DNA from: CAVSVP01 sp963731125
GTDB taxonomy: Bacteria > Pseudomonadota > Gammaproteobacteria > Competibacterales > Competibacteraceae
Direction: 5' to 3'
DNA: 64,000 bases
Assembly (NCBI GenBank): GCA_963731125.1
Contig: CAVSVP010000024.1
Span: forward strand, 1 to 64,000
Made by a program: the position numbers and the translations under genes. Positions 9,450 through 18,775 of the stretch are shown here, piece by piece; within the stretch, counting starts at the first letter, position 1, and each line of letters opens with the position of its first letter. The notes under the pieces are model-generated. The model saw nothing but the letters and a program-made list of their open reading frames with translations, had not been told where the DNA came from and did no database searches.

Positions 9450-9612
9450 TAGACCTCTTACAAAAAACGAACATTGAGGAGCCGGGTTGACAGCTGTCGC
9501 CAGCAGCGCACAGGGAGGTGCGTGATAGCGAATCCCTGCAGGATGGCAGGGTTGAGCGGCGGTGGCACACCCAGCTTGGATAGCTAGAATCTGACTGATG
9601 GCAAGAGGTCTA
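9450..9612. repeat. Miniature inverted-repeat element, about 163 bp
   Basis: The segment is bounded by TAGACCTCTT at 9450 and its exact inverted copy at 9603-9612. The trinucleotide ATT can be read on both outer sides if the ends are taken as AGACCTCTT, which would fit a 3-bp target duplication. It contains no gene. It lies between the oxidoreductase and the GlsB-like gene. Confidence 0.5.
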
Positions 9613-9769
9613 TTTATCGCCCTCCATTGTCTGAGAGGAGACTTGACCAATTTGCAAAGAGGCGCTTGTTGACTTGATTCGTTACCTTTTATTTTGAAGC
9701 AAAATAAGAAAATGCTACGCTTGACAAAGGTAAGTCTTTCGGCACGTAGCCACTCAAGGTAAGGGTTTC

Positions 9770-10009
9770 ATGCATATCATTCTGTTTCTTTTAATCGGTG
9801 CATTGGCCGGCTGGTTGGCTGGCCAGTTTATGAAAGGGCGCGGATTTGGGTTGCTCGGCAACCTGGGTGTTGGCATCGTGGGCGCTATAATCGGCGGTTA
9901 TCTCTTCCGACTGATAGGGTTAACCGCCCATGGTTTGCTGGGTTCATTAATCACGGCAACCGTTGGCGCCGTCGTATTGTTATATCTCGTCTCACTAATA
10001 AATCGCTAG
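9770..10009 (+). CDS. GlsB/YeaQ/YmgE-family small membrane protein
   Basis: A 79-residue glycine-rich protein with three short hydrophobic segments (about 1-20, 28-47, 55-77). The pattern LIGALAGWLAGQFMKGRGFGLLGNLGVGIVGAIIGGYL is recognisable from its first 20 residues (LIGALAGWLAG, FMKGRGFG) as the 'transglycosylase-associated' family of inner-membrane stress proteins. The name is historical; no enzymatic residues are present. It precedes the Kef-type antiporter by 64 bp on the same strand. Confidence 0.85.
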   Translation: MHIILFLLIGALAGWLAGQFMKGRGFGLLGNLGVGIVGAIIGGYLFRLIGLTAHGLLGSLITATVGAVVLLYLVSLINR

Positions 10010-10073
10010 ATCCGGCTTACGCCAAGATCATTTTTAGGCGCAAGTCTCATCACTGAAACTGCAAAAATTACCT

Positions 10074-11648
10074 ATGGAAGCAATCTGGATAGCTGCTGCC
10101 TTCATTCTCGGTTTAGGATTTCGGGAATTAGGGCTTCCCCCCCTGGTGGGTTATTTGGTCGCGGGTTTTGCCCTCAATGGCTTTGGTCTCCAAGGCGGAG
10201 ACACGTTAGAGCATCTAGCGCATATCGGTGTCCTGTTACTGTTATTTGCCGTAGGTCTTAAGTTGAAACTGAAGACCGTATTAGCCAAAGAAGTTTGGGG
10301 CACTGCGCTCCTGCATATGATGATTACGGTCGGGTTGCTGGGACTTGCGATGCACCTGCTGGTCGGGCTGCCATGGACCAGTGCTTTGTTGCTCGGTAGC
10401 GCCTTGGGTTTTTCCAGTACGGTGGTGGCGGCCAAAATGCTGGAACAAAAGCGCGAGCTACGGGCTTTTCATGGTCGGGTAGCCATCGGTATTCTCATCT
10501 TTCAAGATCTCATTGCGGTGGCGTTGTTAAGCGTGGTAAGCGGTGATACGCCTTCACTTTGGGTGCTGGTTCTGTTGGGGCTGCCGTTGCTGCGACCACT
10601 GTTCTACTGGTTGCTGGACTTTAGCGGTCACGATGAGTTACTGGTTTTGTTGGGTTTGGTGTTAGCGCTCGATGTCGGTGGTATGGGTTTTGAGCATTTG
10701 GGCCTTAGCTCCGAGCTAGGAGCCTTGGTTTTGGGCGCGATGATAGCTAATCACCGCCGCGCTAGCGAACTGTCTCATGCACTCTGGGGTTTGAAGGAAA
10801 TATTTCTGGTAGGTTTTTTCTTGCAGATTGGTATGTTCGGCTTACCCACCTTAAGCGATTTGGGATTTGCTCTGCTGCTGGCCCTCCTGCTGCCGCTTAA
10901 GGCAGTTCTGTTTTTCTTGATTCTGACGCGTTTTAAGCTGCGGGCTCGCACGGCTTTTCTCACCGGCTTGAGTCTGGCAAGCTACAGCGAGTTTGCCTTG
11001 ATTGTCGCCTCCCTGGCTTCCCAAACCGGTTGGCTAGGAAATGATTGGGTGGTGTTGTTGGCGGTTACGGTAGCGGTTTCCTTTGCCATCGCCGCGCCGC
11101 TTAACCGTGCGGCCCACGGTCTGTACGGACGCTGGGAGCCGCGACTTAGCCCTTTTGAACTTCATGAACGCCATCCCGACGAGCAACCGCTGGCCTTAGG
11201 CAGCGCCAGTGTTCTTATTATGGGTATGGGCCGAGTGGGTACCGGCGCTTATGATTTTCTCACCCAACGTCACCAGCGGGTGGTTGGGCTGGACTCTGAC
11301 CCTGACCGGGTCGGACGCCACCTGAACGAGGGTCGCCGGGTCCTCTATGCTGATTCTGAAGATCCGTTCTTCTGGCAGCACCTCAAGGTGGATAGACTGC
11401 ATATGATCATGCTGGCCATGCCTGATCCGGAAGCCAAGCAAATCGCCATTACCCAGTTGCGGCACCGCGGTTATCGGGGACTGATTTGCGCCACCATTAC
11501 GTTTGATGAGGAAGCCAGCGTTATCCGCGCCGCCGGCGGCGATGTGGTTTTTAACCACTACACAGAAGCCGGGGTAGGCTTTGCCGAACGGGCATGGGAG
11601 GCCATGCATTCAGAACAGGAACCCGTCGAGGTGGCGGTTTCCAACTAA
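10074..11648 (+). CDS. Kef-type CPA2 cation:proton antiporter
   Basis: A 524-residue membrane transporter. About 12 hydrophobic helices cover residues 1-375, with family features such as LGFSSTVVAAKML and IFQDLIAVALL (helix 5, containing the conserved Asp). A cytoplasmic TrkA-N Rossmann domain follows (about 385-510), opening VLIMGMGRVGTGAYDFL. It would exchange K+ or Na+ for protons and be gated by a nucleotide or thiol adduct. No KefF/KefG-type ancillary gene is adjacent, so it is closer to the YbaL-like group. Confidence 0.87.
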   Translation: MEAIWIAAAFILGLGFRELGLPPLVGYLVAGFALNGFGLQGGDTLEHLAHIGVLLLLFAVGLKLKLKTVLAKEVWGTALLHMMITVGLLGLAMHLLVGLPWTSALLLGSALGFSSTVVAAKMLEQKRELRAFHGRVAIGILIFQDLIAVALLSVVSGDTPSLWVLVLLGLPLLRPLFYWLLDFSGHDELLVLLGLVLALDVGGMGFEHLGLSSELGALVLGAMIANHRRASELSHALWGLKEIFLVGFFLQIGMFGLPTLSDLGFALLLALLLPLKAVLFFLILTRFKLRARTAFLTGLSLASYSEFALIVASLASQTGWLGNDWVVLLAVTVAVSFAIAAPLNRAAHGLYGRWEPRLSPFELHERHPDEQPLALGSASVLIMGMGRVGTGAYDFLTQRHQRVVGLDSDPDRVGRHLNEGRRVLYADSEDPFFWQHLKVDRLHMIMLAMPDPEAKQIAITQLRHRGYRGLICATITFDEEASVIRAAGGDVVFNHYTEAGVGFAERAWEAMHSEQEPVEVAVSN

Positions 11649-11658
11649 AATACTTTTG

Positions 11659-13041
11659 TCAACCGTAAACTGCTTTTGGCAACCATGTCGCCAGTACCGG
11701 GAACAACGCTAATAAGGCCAGCATGATAAGCTGAATGACGATAAACGGCATGACGCCTCGATAAATTTGCCCGGTGCGAACGGCTGGCGGTGCTACCCCG
11801 CGGAGATAAAATAAGGCGAAGCCAAAAGGGGGAGTTAGAAAGCTGGTTTGCAGGTTAATGGCTATCATGATGCCCAGCCACACGGGATTTAGATCCATTG
11901 TTAACAGCACGGGACCAACAATAGGGACAACCACAAAAATGATCTCAATAAAGTCCAGCACGAACCCTAGTAAAAACATGACCAGCATCACGACGAACAT
12001 GGCTGCGAAGGTGCTGCCGGGCAGGTTATTGAGAATTTTATGCACCGCATCATCACCGCCGAAGCCGCGAAAGACCAGGGAAAATACCGAGGCGCCAATG
12101 AGAATAAAGAACACCATACAGGTAATCTGGGTCGTGCTGCGCATGACTTCCCGCAACCTGGCGAGATTGAACTGACGCTGCAGCGTAGCCAGCAGCATGG
12201 CACCCACGGCGCCTACGGAAGCGGCCTCAGTGGGAGTGGCTAGACCCCCCATGATAGAACCCAGTACTGCAATAATAAGCAGCAATGGCGGAAGCAATAC
12301 TGACCCTGTGCGGCGCAGTAACTCGCGCCGGTCGATGGCGCGGCGTTCCTGAGCGGGGATGGCAGGGCAGGACGCAGGCCTCAGCCAAGCCATAAGGCTC
12401 AGATAAAAGATATACAGCATCACCAGCAACAGGCCCGGCAGCAAAGCCCCTACAAATAAATCACCCACGGAGACTGTTTCGGGAGAAAAAATACCGAGTC
12501 GCAACTGCGCTTGTTGATAGGCGGAACTCAGCACATCGCCGAGTAGCACCAGAATGATGGAGGGCGGAATAATCTGCCCTAGTGTTCCGGAGGCGCAGAT
12601 AGTGCCGCAGGCTAGACCGGGATCATAGCCGCGTCGTACCATGGTGGGTAAGGATAGCAGGCCCATGGTAACCACCGTGGCTCCCACGATGCCGGTGCTC
12701 GCTGCCAGTAACATACCGACCAGCATCACGGAGATTCCCAGGCCGCCTCGCAGGCGACCGAATAACATAGCCATGGTATCCAATAACTGTTCGGCCACCT
12801 TGGAGCGCTCTAACATGACTCCCATGAAAACGAACAGAGGTACCGCGATAAGGGTCTCGTTGCTCATGATGCCATAGAGGCGATTGGGTATGGCTTCCAG
12901 AAACGCAGGATCGAATAGGCCGGTAAAATTGCCCAGAAAAGCGAACAGCAAAGCGGTACCGGCCAGGGTGAGGGCGACGGGATAACCGAACAGCAGCAGC
13001 CCGCAAACTGCCAGAAACATAGCCAGCGCCATCCACTCCAT
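11659..13041 (-). CDS. dctM: TRAP transporter large membrane subunit
   Basis: A 460-residue polytopic protein of the DctM family with roughly 12 helices. Family motifs include LIAVPLFVFMGVMLERSK and GIVGATVVTMGLLSLPTMVRRGYDP, and the C-terminal half contains ATPTEAASVGAVGAMLLA. It forms the ion-driven channel for a periplasmic solute-binding protein. The small subunit gene lies 3 bp upstream. No dctP gene is found nearby. Confidence 0.9.
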   Translation of the reverse strand: MEWMALAMFLAVCGLLLFGYPVALTLAGTALLFAFLGNFTGLFDPAFLEAIPNRLYGIMSNETLIAVPLFVFMGVMLERSKVAEQLLDTMAMLFGRLRGGLGISVMLVGMLLAASTGIVGATVVTMGLLSLPTMVRRGYDPGLACGTICASGTLGQIIPPSIILVLLGDVLSSAYQQAQLRLGIFSPETVSVGDLFVGALLPGLLLVMLYIFYLSLMAWLRPASCPAIPAQERRAIDRRELLRRTGSVLLPPLLLIIAVLGSIMGGLATPTEAASVGAVGAMLLATLQRQFNLARLREVMRSTTQITCMVFFILIGASVFSLVFRGFGGDDAVHKILNNLPGSTFAAMFVVMLVMFLLGFVLDFIEIIFVVVPIVGPVLLTMDLNPVWLGIMIAINLQTSFLTPPFGFALFYLRGVAPPAVRTGQIYRGVMPFIVIQLIMLALLALFPVLATWLPKAVYG

Positions 13042-13044
13042 GGC

Positions 13045-13581
13045 TTAGTCTTCCCGAGGCGGCGTTTCTCCGCACAGGATTAGGACACTGCGCAGCAGAT
13101 CCGAAATTCCCTGCAGAAAGATTAAAGCTGTCATGACCAAGATTACGGTTTTCAATAGAAAAACCCCAGGCAGGCCTCCGGCTTCCCGAGAACTTTCTCG
13201 GACCGACCAGGAATCTGCCACATAATCCCAGGAGACCCAAAAGAGAAAAACGCAAGTGGGTAATAACAGCAACAGGATTCCGCAGAGATTGACTAATGCC
13301 TTGGCTTTAGGTCGCATGGTGCGGTAGAAAATATCCACCCGTACATGGCCGTCATGCTTTAGGGTATAGGCGGTACCGAGCAGAAAGACGAGGGCATAGA
13401 GATAGGTGATAGATTCCTGCATAGCGATCCAGCCCATACTAAAGGCGTAACGGAGGATTACCACTAGAAAGGTGATTAGCACCATCAATAGGGTAAGCCA
13501 GGCGACCATACGGCCTGTCCACTCGCTAAACGTATCGATCATCTGGCTGGTGCGCGCTAACTTGGAAAACAAAGAATTCAT
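13045..13581 (-). CDS. dctQ: TRAP transporter small membrane subunit
   Basis: A 178-residue DctQ-type protein with four predicted helices (about 20-40, 55-75, 95-118, 140-162). The conserved central segment VFLLGTAYTLKHDGHVRVDIFY is seen as FLLGTAYTLKHDGHVRVD. It is the first gene of a two-gene operon with dctM and ends 3 bp before it. The substrate is unknown; large size and similarity suggest the mannitol/chloroaromatic or dicarboxylate-like TRAP groups, which I cannot separate. Confidence 0.88.
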   Translation of the reverse strand: MNSLFSKLARTSQMIDTFSEWTGRMVAWLTLLMVLITFLVVILRYAFSMGWIAMQESITYLYALVFLLGTAYTLKHDGHVRVDIFYRTMRPKAKALVNLCGILLLLLPTCVFLFWVSWDYVADSWSVRESSREAGGLPGVFLLKTVILVMTALIFLQGISDLLRSVLILCGETPPRED

Positions 13582-13675
13582 AAGGTTTTTATTATTGGTG
13601 GCTCGATTGCCTTATCAACCAACCCAAGCCGTTCTACCGGTAGCGCGACAATGAATTGTCTGACACGTTGCGAAG

Positions 13676-14011
13676 CTACCAGCTAAAGAGAACCCAGCCG
13701 GGAATCATGATTCTGGGGTCCAAATCGTTGTAGCGAGTTTCCAAGTTGCCGTCACCGTCTACGTCGAGGAGGTAGTAAGGCAGGCCTCGCGTGGGAATGA
13801 TCCGCACCATATATAACCTGCCGTTGATGCGGTATTCTTGGATCGTTGTGCCCGGTCGGCGGCGAATCGTCACCTCTGGGACTTCCGGAGCCTCTTCGGG
13901 CGAACCCGTGGGTGAGCCATCGGGTACGGGTTCCAAATCGGGGGGTGGAGGCGGTTCTTGGGCAACAGCAAGGCAGGCGAAGAAAAATAACGTAAACGGC
14001 AGGGCGCGCAT
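13676..14011 (-). CDS. DUF2782 family secreted protein
   Basis: A 111-residue protein with a short signal peptide (residues 1-17, ending LAVA), a Pro/Glu-rich linker, and the DUF2782 core EVTIRRRPGTTIQEYRINGRLY with YYLLDVDGDG. Members are usually found beside polA in gammaproteobacteria, as here (polA starts 835 bp away on the other strand). The function is unknown. Confidence 0.8.
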   Translation of the reverse strand: MRALPFTLFFFACLAVAQEPPPPPDLEPVPDGSPTGSPEEAPEVPEVTIRRRPGTTIQEYRINGRLYMVRIIPTRGLPYYLLDVDGDGNLETRYNDLDPRIMIPGWVLFSW

Positions 14012-14043
14012 GACATTCCTTTACAACAATAATTAATGCGAGA

Positions 14044-14769
14044 TTAGAGATCGAGGAGAACCTGTTGTTCCTCCAGAGACGGTTCAAAACCTCGGCCCTC
14101 GTAGAAATTAAAGATAGCATCCACCACCTCTTGAGGTTTGTCCAGTACTTGAAACAAATGCAAATCCGCCGCGTCGATAGTGCCTTCCTGGATCAGAGTA
14201 TCCCGGAACCAATCGATTAAACCACGCCAGAACGGCGAGTGCACTAAAATAACAGGGATACGACGGGTCTTATTGGTCTGGATCAAGGTGATAATTTCCG
14301 CGAGCTCGTCTAGAGTGCCGAAACCACCGGGCAGTACCACGTATGCCGAGGCATATTTGACAAACATCACTTTGCGCGAAAAAAAATGCCGAAAGGTCAG
14401 GCTAATGTCCTGATAATCGTTGCTGCCTTGTTCGAGAGGTAGTTGAATGTTTAGGCCGATACTCGGCGATTTGCCGGCAAAGGCTCCCTTGTTAACGGCT
14501 TCCATGATGCCCGGGCCGCCGCCGCTTACCACCGAAAAGCCGGCGTCCGAGAGGGCGTGGGCAATATCCTCAGCGAGTTGATAATAGGGGTTATCCGGCT
14601 TAAAACGGGCGGAACCAAAAATACTGACGGAGGGTTTAATGCGCGCCAGGCGTTCGAACCCTTCTACGAACTCTGCCATGATCTGGAAGATCTTCCAGGA
14701 TTCACGAGTCAGTATGGCGTCGTTAATAGGCGTCAAGCTCGGGTGGGAATACTTGCTCTTATCATACAT
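14044..14769 (-). CDS. LOG-family Rossmann protein (TIGR00730), long form
   Basis: A 241-residue member of the LOG family, which includes nucleotide 5'-monophosphate phosphoribohydrolases. It has the opening SVSIFGSARFKPDNPYY, the phosphate loop GGGPGIMEA, and the signature PGGFGTLDELAEI. It probably cleaves AMP or a cytokinin-like nucleotide into base and ribose 5-phosphate. A shorter paralogue is at 20913-21497. It is divergent from polA with a 76-bp gap. Confidence 0.83.
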   Translation of the reverse strand: MYDKSKYSHPSLTPINDAILTRESWKIFQIMAEFVEGFERLARIKPSVSIFGSARFKPDNPYYQLAEDIAHALSDAGFSVVSGGGPGIMEAVNKGAFAGKSPSIGLNIQLPLEQGSNDYQDISLTFRHFFSRKVMFVKYASAYVVLPGGFGTLDELAEIITLIQTNKTRRIPVILVHSPFWRGLIDWFRDTLIQEGTIDAADLHLFQVLDKPQEVVDAIFNFYEGRGFEPSLEEQQVLLDL

Positions 14770-14845
14770 AGTTGACTGAACCCTCCATAAACCGGCATCT
14801 TTCCATGCTCAGGTTATAATATGCAAATTGCTAACAGTTACGCTA

Positions 14846-17557
14846 ATGGCAAACGTAAAAGCTCTCGTTCTGGTTGACGGCTCAGCCTATCTACATCGGG
14901 CTTTTAATGCCCTGCCGCCTCTCAGCACCAGCGCGGGTGAACCCACCGGCGCCCTCTACGGAGTGGTTGCCATGTTGCGCAAGCTGGTCGAGATGTACCA
15001 ACCCGAGCATATGGCCGTCATCTTCGATGCACCGGGAAAGACGTTCCGCCATGAGCTATATGAAACTTACAAGGCGAATCGCCCGCCCTTGCCTGAAGAA
15101 CTGGTCAGCCAGATCGAACCCCTGCATGCTATGGTTCGAGCCATGGGCTTGCCTCTATTACAGGTAGCTGGCGTGGAAGCCGACGACGTCATCGCTACTC
15201 TGGCCAAACAGGCGGCAACTCAGGGCATGCAGGTAGTGATCTCCACCGGTGATAAGGACATGGCCCAGCTGGTAAACGAACGCATCACTCTATTGGACAC
15301 CATGAAGGATAGCGTCATGGATGTCGAGGGGGTAGAGCAAAAATTTGGTGTGCCGCCGGTGCGTATGATTGATTATCTCGCCTTGGTGGGTGACAGTTCC
15401 GATAATGTTCCCGGCGTGCCTGGGATCGGACCTAAAACCGCCGCTAAGCTGCTCCAGGAATATGGTTCCCTGGATGCCCTCGTCAATCATGCCGATGCCA
15501 TTAAGGGTAAGCTTGGGGAAAAGCTTAGGGCTAGTCTTGAACGACTTACCCTGGCCCGGCAACTGGTCACTTTACGCTGTGATGTAGCGCTGGAACTTAC
15601 ACCGCAGCAATTGCGTTGCAATCCGCCGGATAAAGCTGCGCTGCGGACCCTGTACCGTCGTTATGAATTCAAAACCTGGCTGAGACAGCTGGAAGCGGCG
15701 GACGAAGCCGCTGGAATAGCCGCACTTCAAAATGACAGTCAGCGGAATAGAGCGAGTTATCGGCTGGTGCTGGAAATGGCCGAGCTGAATTCCTGGCTGG
15801 CGCGGCTTCATCAGGCGGAATTATTTGCTTTTGATACCGAAACTACCGGTCTGGACTACATGGAGGCCCGCATTGTCGGGGTGTCCTTCGCGGTTACCGC
15901 TCAGGAAGCGGCTTATGTGCCTCTGGCTCATGACTATCCCGGTGCGCCGGACCAGCTGAACCGAGAACAGGTTCTAGAAAAGCTCCGCCCGATGCTGGAA
16001 GATCCACGACAGTTTAAAGTAGGTCAAAATCTCAAGTTTGACCTACACGTCCTGAGTAACCATGGAATTCATCTTACCGGCATCTGCCACGACACGATGC
16101 TGGAGTCCTACGTGCTCGATTCTACCGCGACGCGCCATGATATGGACGCCATTGCTGAAAAATACCTCCATATCCAGACCATTCATTTCGAAGACGTGGC
16201 GGGCAGGGGTGCCAAGCAGCTGACTTTTAATCAAGTGGCGCTGGAGCAGGCAGCTCCCTACGCTGCCGAGGATGCGGAGGTGACGCTGCGTCTGCACCAA
16301 CACTTGTGGCCGCAGCTAGCGCAGGCAACCTCCTTAAAGCGGGTTTATCAAGAAATTGAGATCCCACTGATTAGCGTTCTAGCCTGCATGGAGCGCATCG
16401 GTGTGCGGGTGGATGTAGAGGCGCTGCGCCGCCAGAGCGAGGAGATTTCCCAACGGTTAGAGGAATTGAAGCAGGAAGCCTATGCCCTAGCCGGGGAATC
16501 ATTTAATTTGGGCTCACCTAAGCAACTGCAGCAGATTCTTTTTGAAAAGCAGGGTTTACCGGTCAATCGGAAAACGCCTAAGGGTCAGCCTTCTACCGCA
16601 GAAGATGTCCTGCAAGAACTCGCGCTGGACTTTCCGCTGCCGAAGTTGATTATAGAGCATCGCGGTCTCAGTAAATTAAAATCTACTTATACGGATAAGC
16701 TACCCTTGGAAATCAATCCTCGCACAGGGCGGGTGCATACCTCTTATCATCAGGCGGTGGCCAGCACTGGGCGGCTCTCGTCATCGGACCCCAATCTGCA
16801 GAACATTCCCATCCGCACGCCAGAGGGTCGACGCATCCGTCAAGCCTTTATCACCGCATCGGGCTACCGCATCCTGGCGGCAGATTACTCGCAGATCGAG
16901 TTACGCATTATGGCTCACCTGTCCGGGGATGAGGGTTTATTACGGGCCTTTGCCGAAGGCGCAGATATTCACCGCTTTACCGCCGCCGAAGTATTCGGCG
17001 TCACGCTGGATAAGGTCGCTCCCGGACAGCGTCGGGCGGCTAAAGCCATCAACTTCGGTCTGATCTATGGCATGTCCGCCTTCGGTTTAGCGCGGCAACT
17101 GGGCATTGAGCGCAGTGCCGCTCAGCACTACGTAAACCGTTATTTCGCCCGCTATCCCGGCGTCAAGGCGTTTATGGAAAATACGCGCCGCCTGGCGGCG
17201 GAACAGGGTTATGTGGAGACGGTGTTTGGCCGGCGCCTGTACTTGCCGGAAATCAAGTCCCGCAATCAGCAACGTCGCCAGGCGGCAGAGCGTACTGCCA
17301 TCAACGCGCCCATGCAGGGCACGGCGGCGGACATCATCAAGCGCGCCATGCTGGCGGTAGATGCCTGGTTGATAGAGAGCAATTCGGATGCCCGAATGAT
17401 TATGCAGGTCCATGACGAACTGGTTTTCGAGGTGGCCGAGAACAGCGTAGAGGAGGTGAGCGGCCGGATTAAAGCCCATATGATAGCCGCAGCGGAGTTA
17501 CGGGTGCCGTTGGAAGTGGATGTGGGTGTGGGGGATAATTGGGAAGAAGCGCATTGA
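14846..17557 (+). CDS. polA: DNA polymerase I
   Basis: A 903-residue enzyme of normal length for the family. It has three parts: an N-terminal 5'-3' exonuclease (LVDGSAYLHRAF at the start, GDKDMAQLV, VPGVPGIGPKTA), a 3'-5' exonuclease (about 310-490, FAFDTETTGLDYM containing the DxE metal ligands), and a family A polymerase (DYSQIELRIMAHLSGDE motif A, RRAAKAINFGLIYGMS motif B, HDELVFEV motif C). It fills repair gaps and removes Okazaki primers. ATG 14846 is preferred over upstream TTG-type starts because it gives the normal N-terminus. Confidence 0.97.
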   Translation: MANVKALVLVDGSAYLHRAFNALPPLSTSAGEPTGALYGVVAMLRKLVEMYQPEHMAVIFDAPGKTFRHELYETYKANRPPLPEELVSQIEPLHAMVRAMGLPLLQVAGVEADDVIATLAKQAATQGMQVVISTGDKDMAQLVNERITLLDTMKDSVMDVEGVEQKFGVPPVRMIDYLALVGDSSDNVPGVPGIGPKTAAKLLQEYGSLDALVNHADAIKGKLGEKLRASLERLTLARQLVTLRCDVALELTPQQLRCNPPDKAALRTLYRRYEFKTWLRQLEAADEAAGIAALQNDSQRNRASYRLVLEMAELNSWLARLHQAELFAFDTETTGLDYMEARIVGVSFAVTAQEAAYVPLAHDYPGAPDQLNREQVLEKLRPMLEDPRQFKVGQNLKFDLHVLSNHGIHLTGICHDTMLESYVLDSTATRHDMDAIAEKYLHIQTIHFEDVAGRGAKQLTFNQVALEQAAPYAAEDAEVTLRLHQHLWPQLAQATSLKRVYQEIEIPLISVLACMERIGVRVDVEALRRQSEEISQRLEELKQEAYALAGESFNLGSPKQLQQILFEKQGLPVNRKTPKGQPSTAEDVLQELALDFPLPKLIIEHRGLSKLKSTYTDKLPLEINPRTGRVHTSYHQAVASTGRLSSSDPNLQNIPIRTPEGRRIRQAFITASGYRILAADYSQIELRIMAHLSGDEGLLRAFAEGADIHRFTAAEVFGVTLDKVAPGQRRAAKAINFGLIYGMSAFGLARQLGIERSAAQHYVNRYFARYPGVKAFMENTRRLAAEQGYVETVFGRRLYLPEIKSRNQQRRQAAERTAINAPMQGTAADIIKRAMLAVDAWLIESNSDARMIMQVHDELVFEVAENSVEEVSGRIKAHMIAAAELRVPLEVDVGVGDNWEEAH

Positions 17558-17647
17558 GCGGAAGCCATGGGTTTAATTTCGCCCGTTTGATTCTTGCTCC
17601 GTCTAATCCCTTAGAATCAGGCGTTTTCGGGCAAATGCGCACACTGA

Positions 17648-18772
17648 TTATGGCGACAAACCGTATAACTGCTTGGCATTGCCCCCTAAAATAGCTTCGG
17701 CCACCTCGTACGCTTCATCAGCGCCTAAAAAGCCCTCGTCGATAAACTCATCCAATACTTTGCCTAATCCCCAACGCCCCCAGCGAGCAGCCAACCAGAA
17801 AATCTCCGGCATGGTGAAAGCGTCGGTGGCATAAAGAACCTTGCTGAACGGTGCCATGCCTAATACATCACGGATTATGGTGGGAATACCGGCGGTGGTG
17901 AAGGGAACCGCCAATGACAGATCCAGCCAGACATGGCTGTAAATGGCCGCCAGATGGGCCAATTCCCGATAAAAGGGCCAGCCGGCGTGCAAAAGCACGA
18001 GCGGACAGCGGGTCTTTTCAATCAGTGGGCGTAAATGCAGCGGATTGGCCTGGCGTAGATCAGTGTCTGGATCCCCGAAGCCGGTGTGGAACTGGACTGG
18101 TAATTCATGGCGCTCAGCCTGCTCTAAAGATAGCCCAACCAAATAATCATTTAATGGTTTACTATTCAGCCGAACCGGTCCTCTACCACGCGCCTTCTTC
18201 TTGAGCGAATCAAACGCAGCTTTAGCCTCGTCGTGTGTCGGGATCATGATTTCCAAGCCACCCCGATACGCCAGAATGCTCTTGAGCGCCACATAGCCGT
18301 CGCTACGGGCTTGACTCACCGCCGCAATAAACGCTTCCAACATTTGGTCAAAGTTGTCATACCGATCAATGAATTCCTCAGCCAGCGTTTCCAGCCGGAG
18401 AATCGGCTCGACCCGGCACGGAAGTAAAGCCTGGAGTTCGGTATGACGCAATCCTCTCGCCATTTGAAAGCCGTAATCACAGAGCAGAACGCTTATATTG
18501 GCTTCTCGAAAGAGGAATCGTGTCCAGGTCTCAAAGGTTTGGGCATTGCGGGCGGCCAGCACGGCTTCCAGCGTTGGTTCACACTCCAGTAATTCGCTCA
18601 ACCAACGCAGGGCTGTTCGAAAAACCAGACTATGAGGGACATGCCGGGCTTGAATGTCCGGATCCACCGATTCCGTAAACCATCGCCGAAAATCAACCGC
18701 CTTACGGGTTGCTTCCGGTTTCGCTATCACATGAGCATGATGGTCAATGATGGGAATTTTAGACAAGTCCAT
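17648..18772 (-). CDS. Amidohydrolase-family protein, FluG N-terminal-like
   Basis: A 374-residue TIM-barrel hydrolase. It begins IPIIDHHAHVI, the metal-binding HxH of amidohydrolases. Later elements are PVQFHTGFGDPD, LVLLHAGWPFYRELA and VLYATDAFTMPE (Asp ligand). It lies 3 bp after the glutamine synthetase gene. In fungal and plant FluG/NodGS proteins the same two domains are fused, which suggests they act on one gamma-glutamyl-type substrate here as separate subunits. The substrate is not known. Confidence 0.8.
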   Translation of the reverse strand: MDLSKIPIIDHHAHVIAKPEATRKAVDFRRWFTESVDPDIQARHVPHSLVFRTALRWLSELLECEPTLEAVLAARNAQTFETWTRFLFREANISVLLCDYGFQMARGLRHTELQALLPCRVEPILRLETLAEEFIDRYDNFDQMLEAFIAAVSQARSDGYVALKSILAYRGGLEIMIPTHDEAKAAFDSLKKKARGRGPVRLNSKPLNDYLVGLSLEQAERHELPVQFHTGFGDPDTDLRQANPLHLRPLIEKTRCPLVLLHAGWPFYRELAHLAAIYSHVWLDLSLAVPFTTAGIPTIIRDVLGMAPFSKVLYATDAFTMPEIFWLAARWGRWGLGKVLDEFIDEGFLGADEAYEVAEAILGGNAKQLYGLSP

Positions 18773-18775
18773 GGC

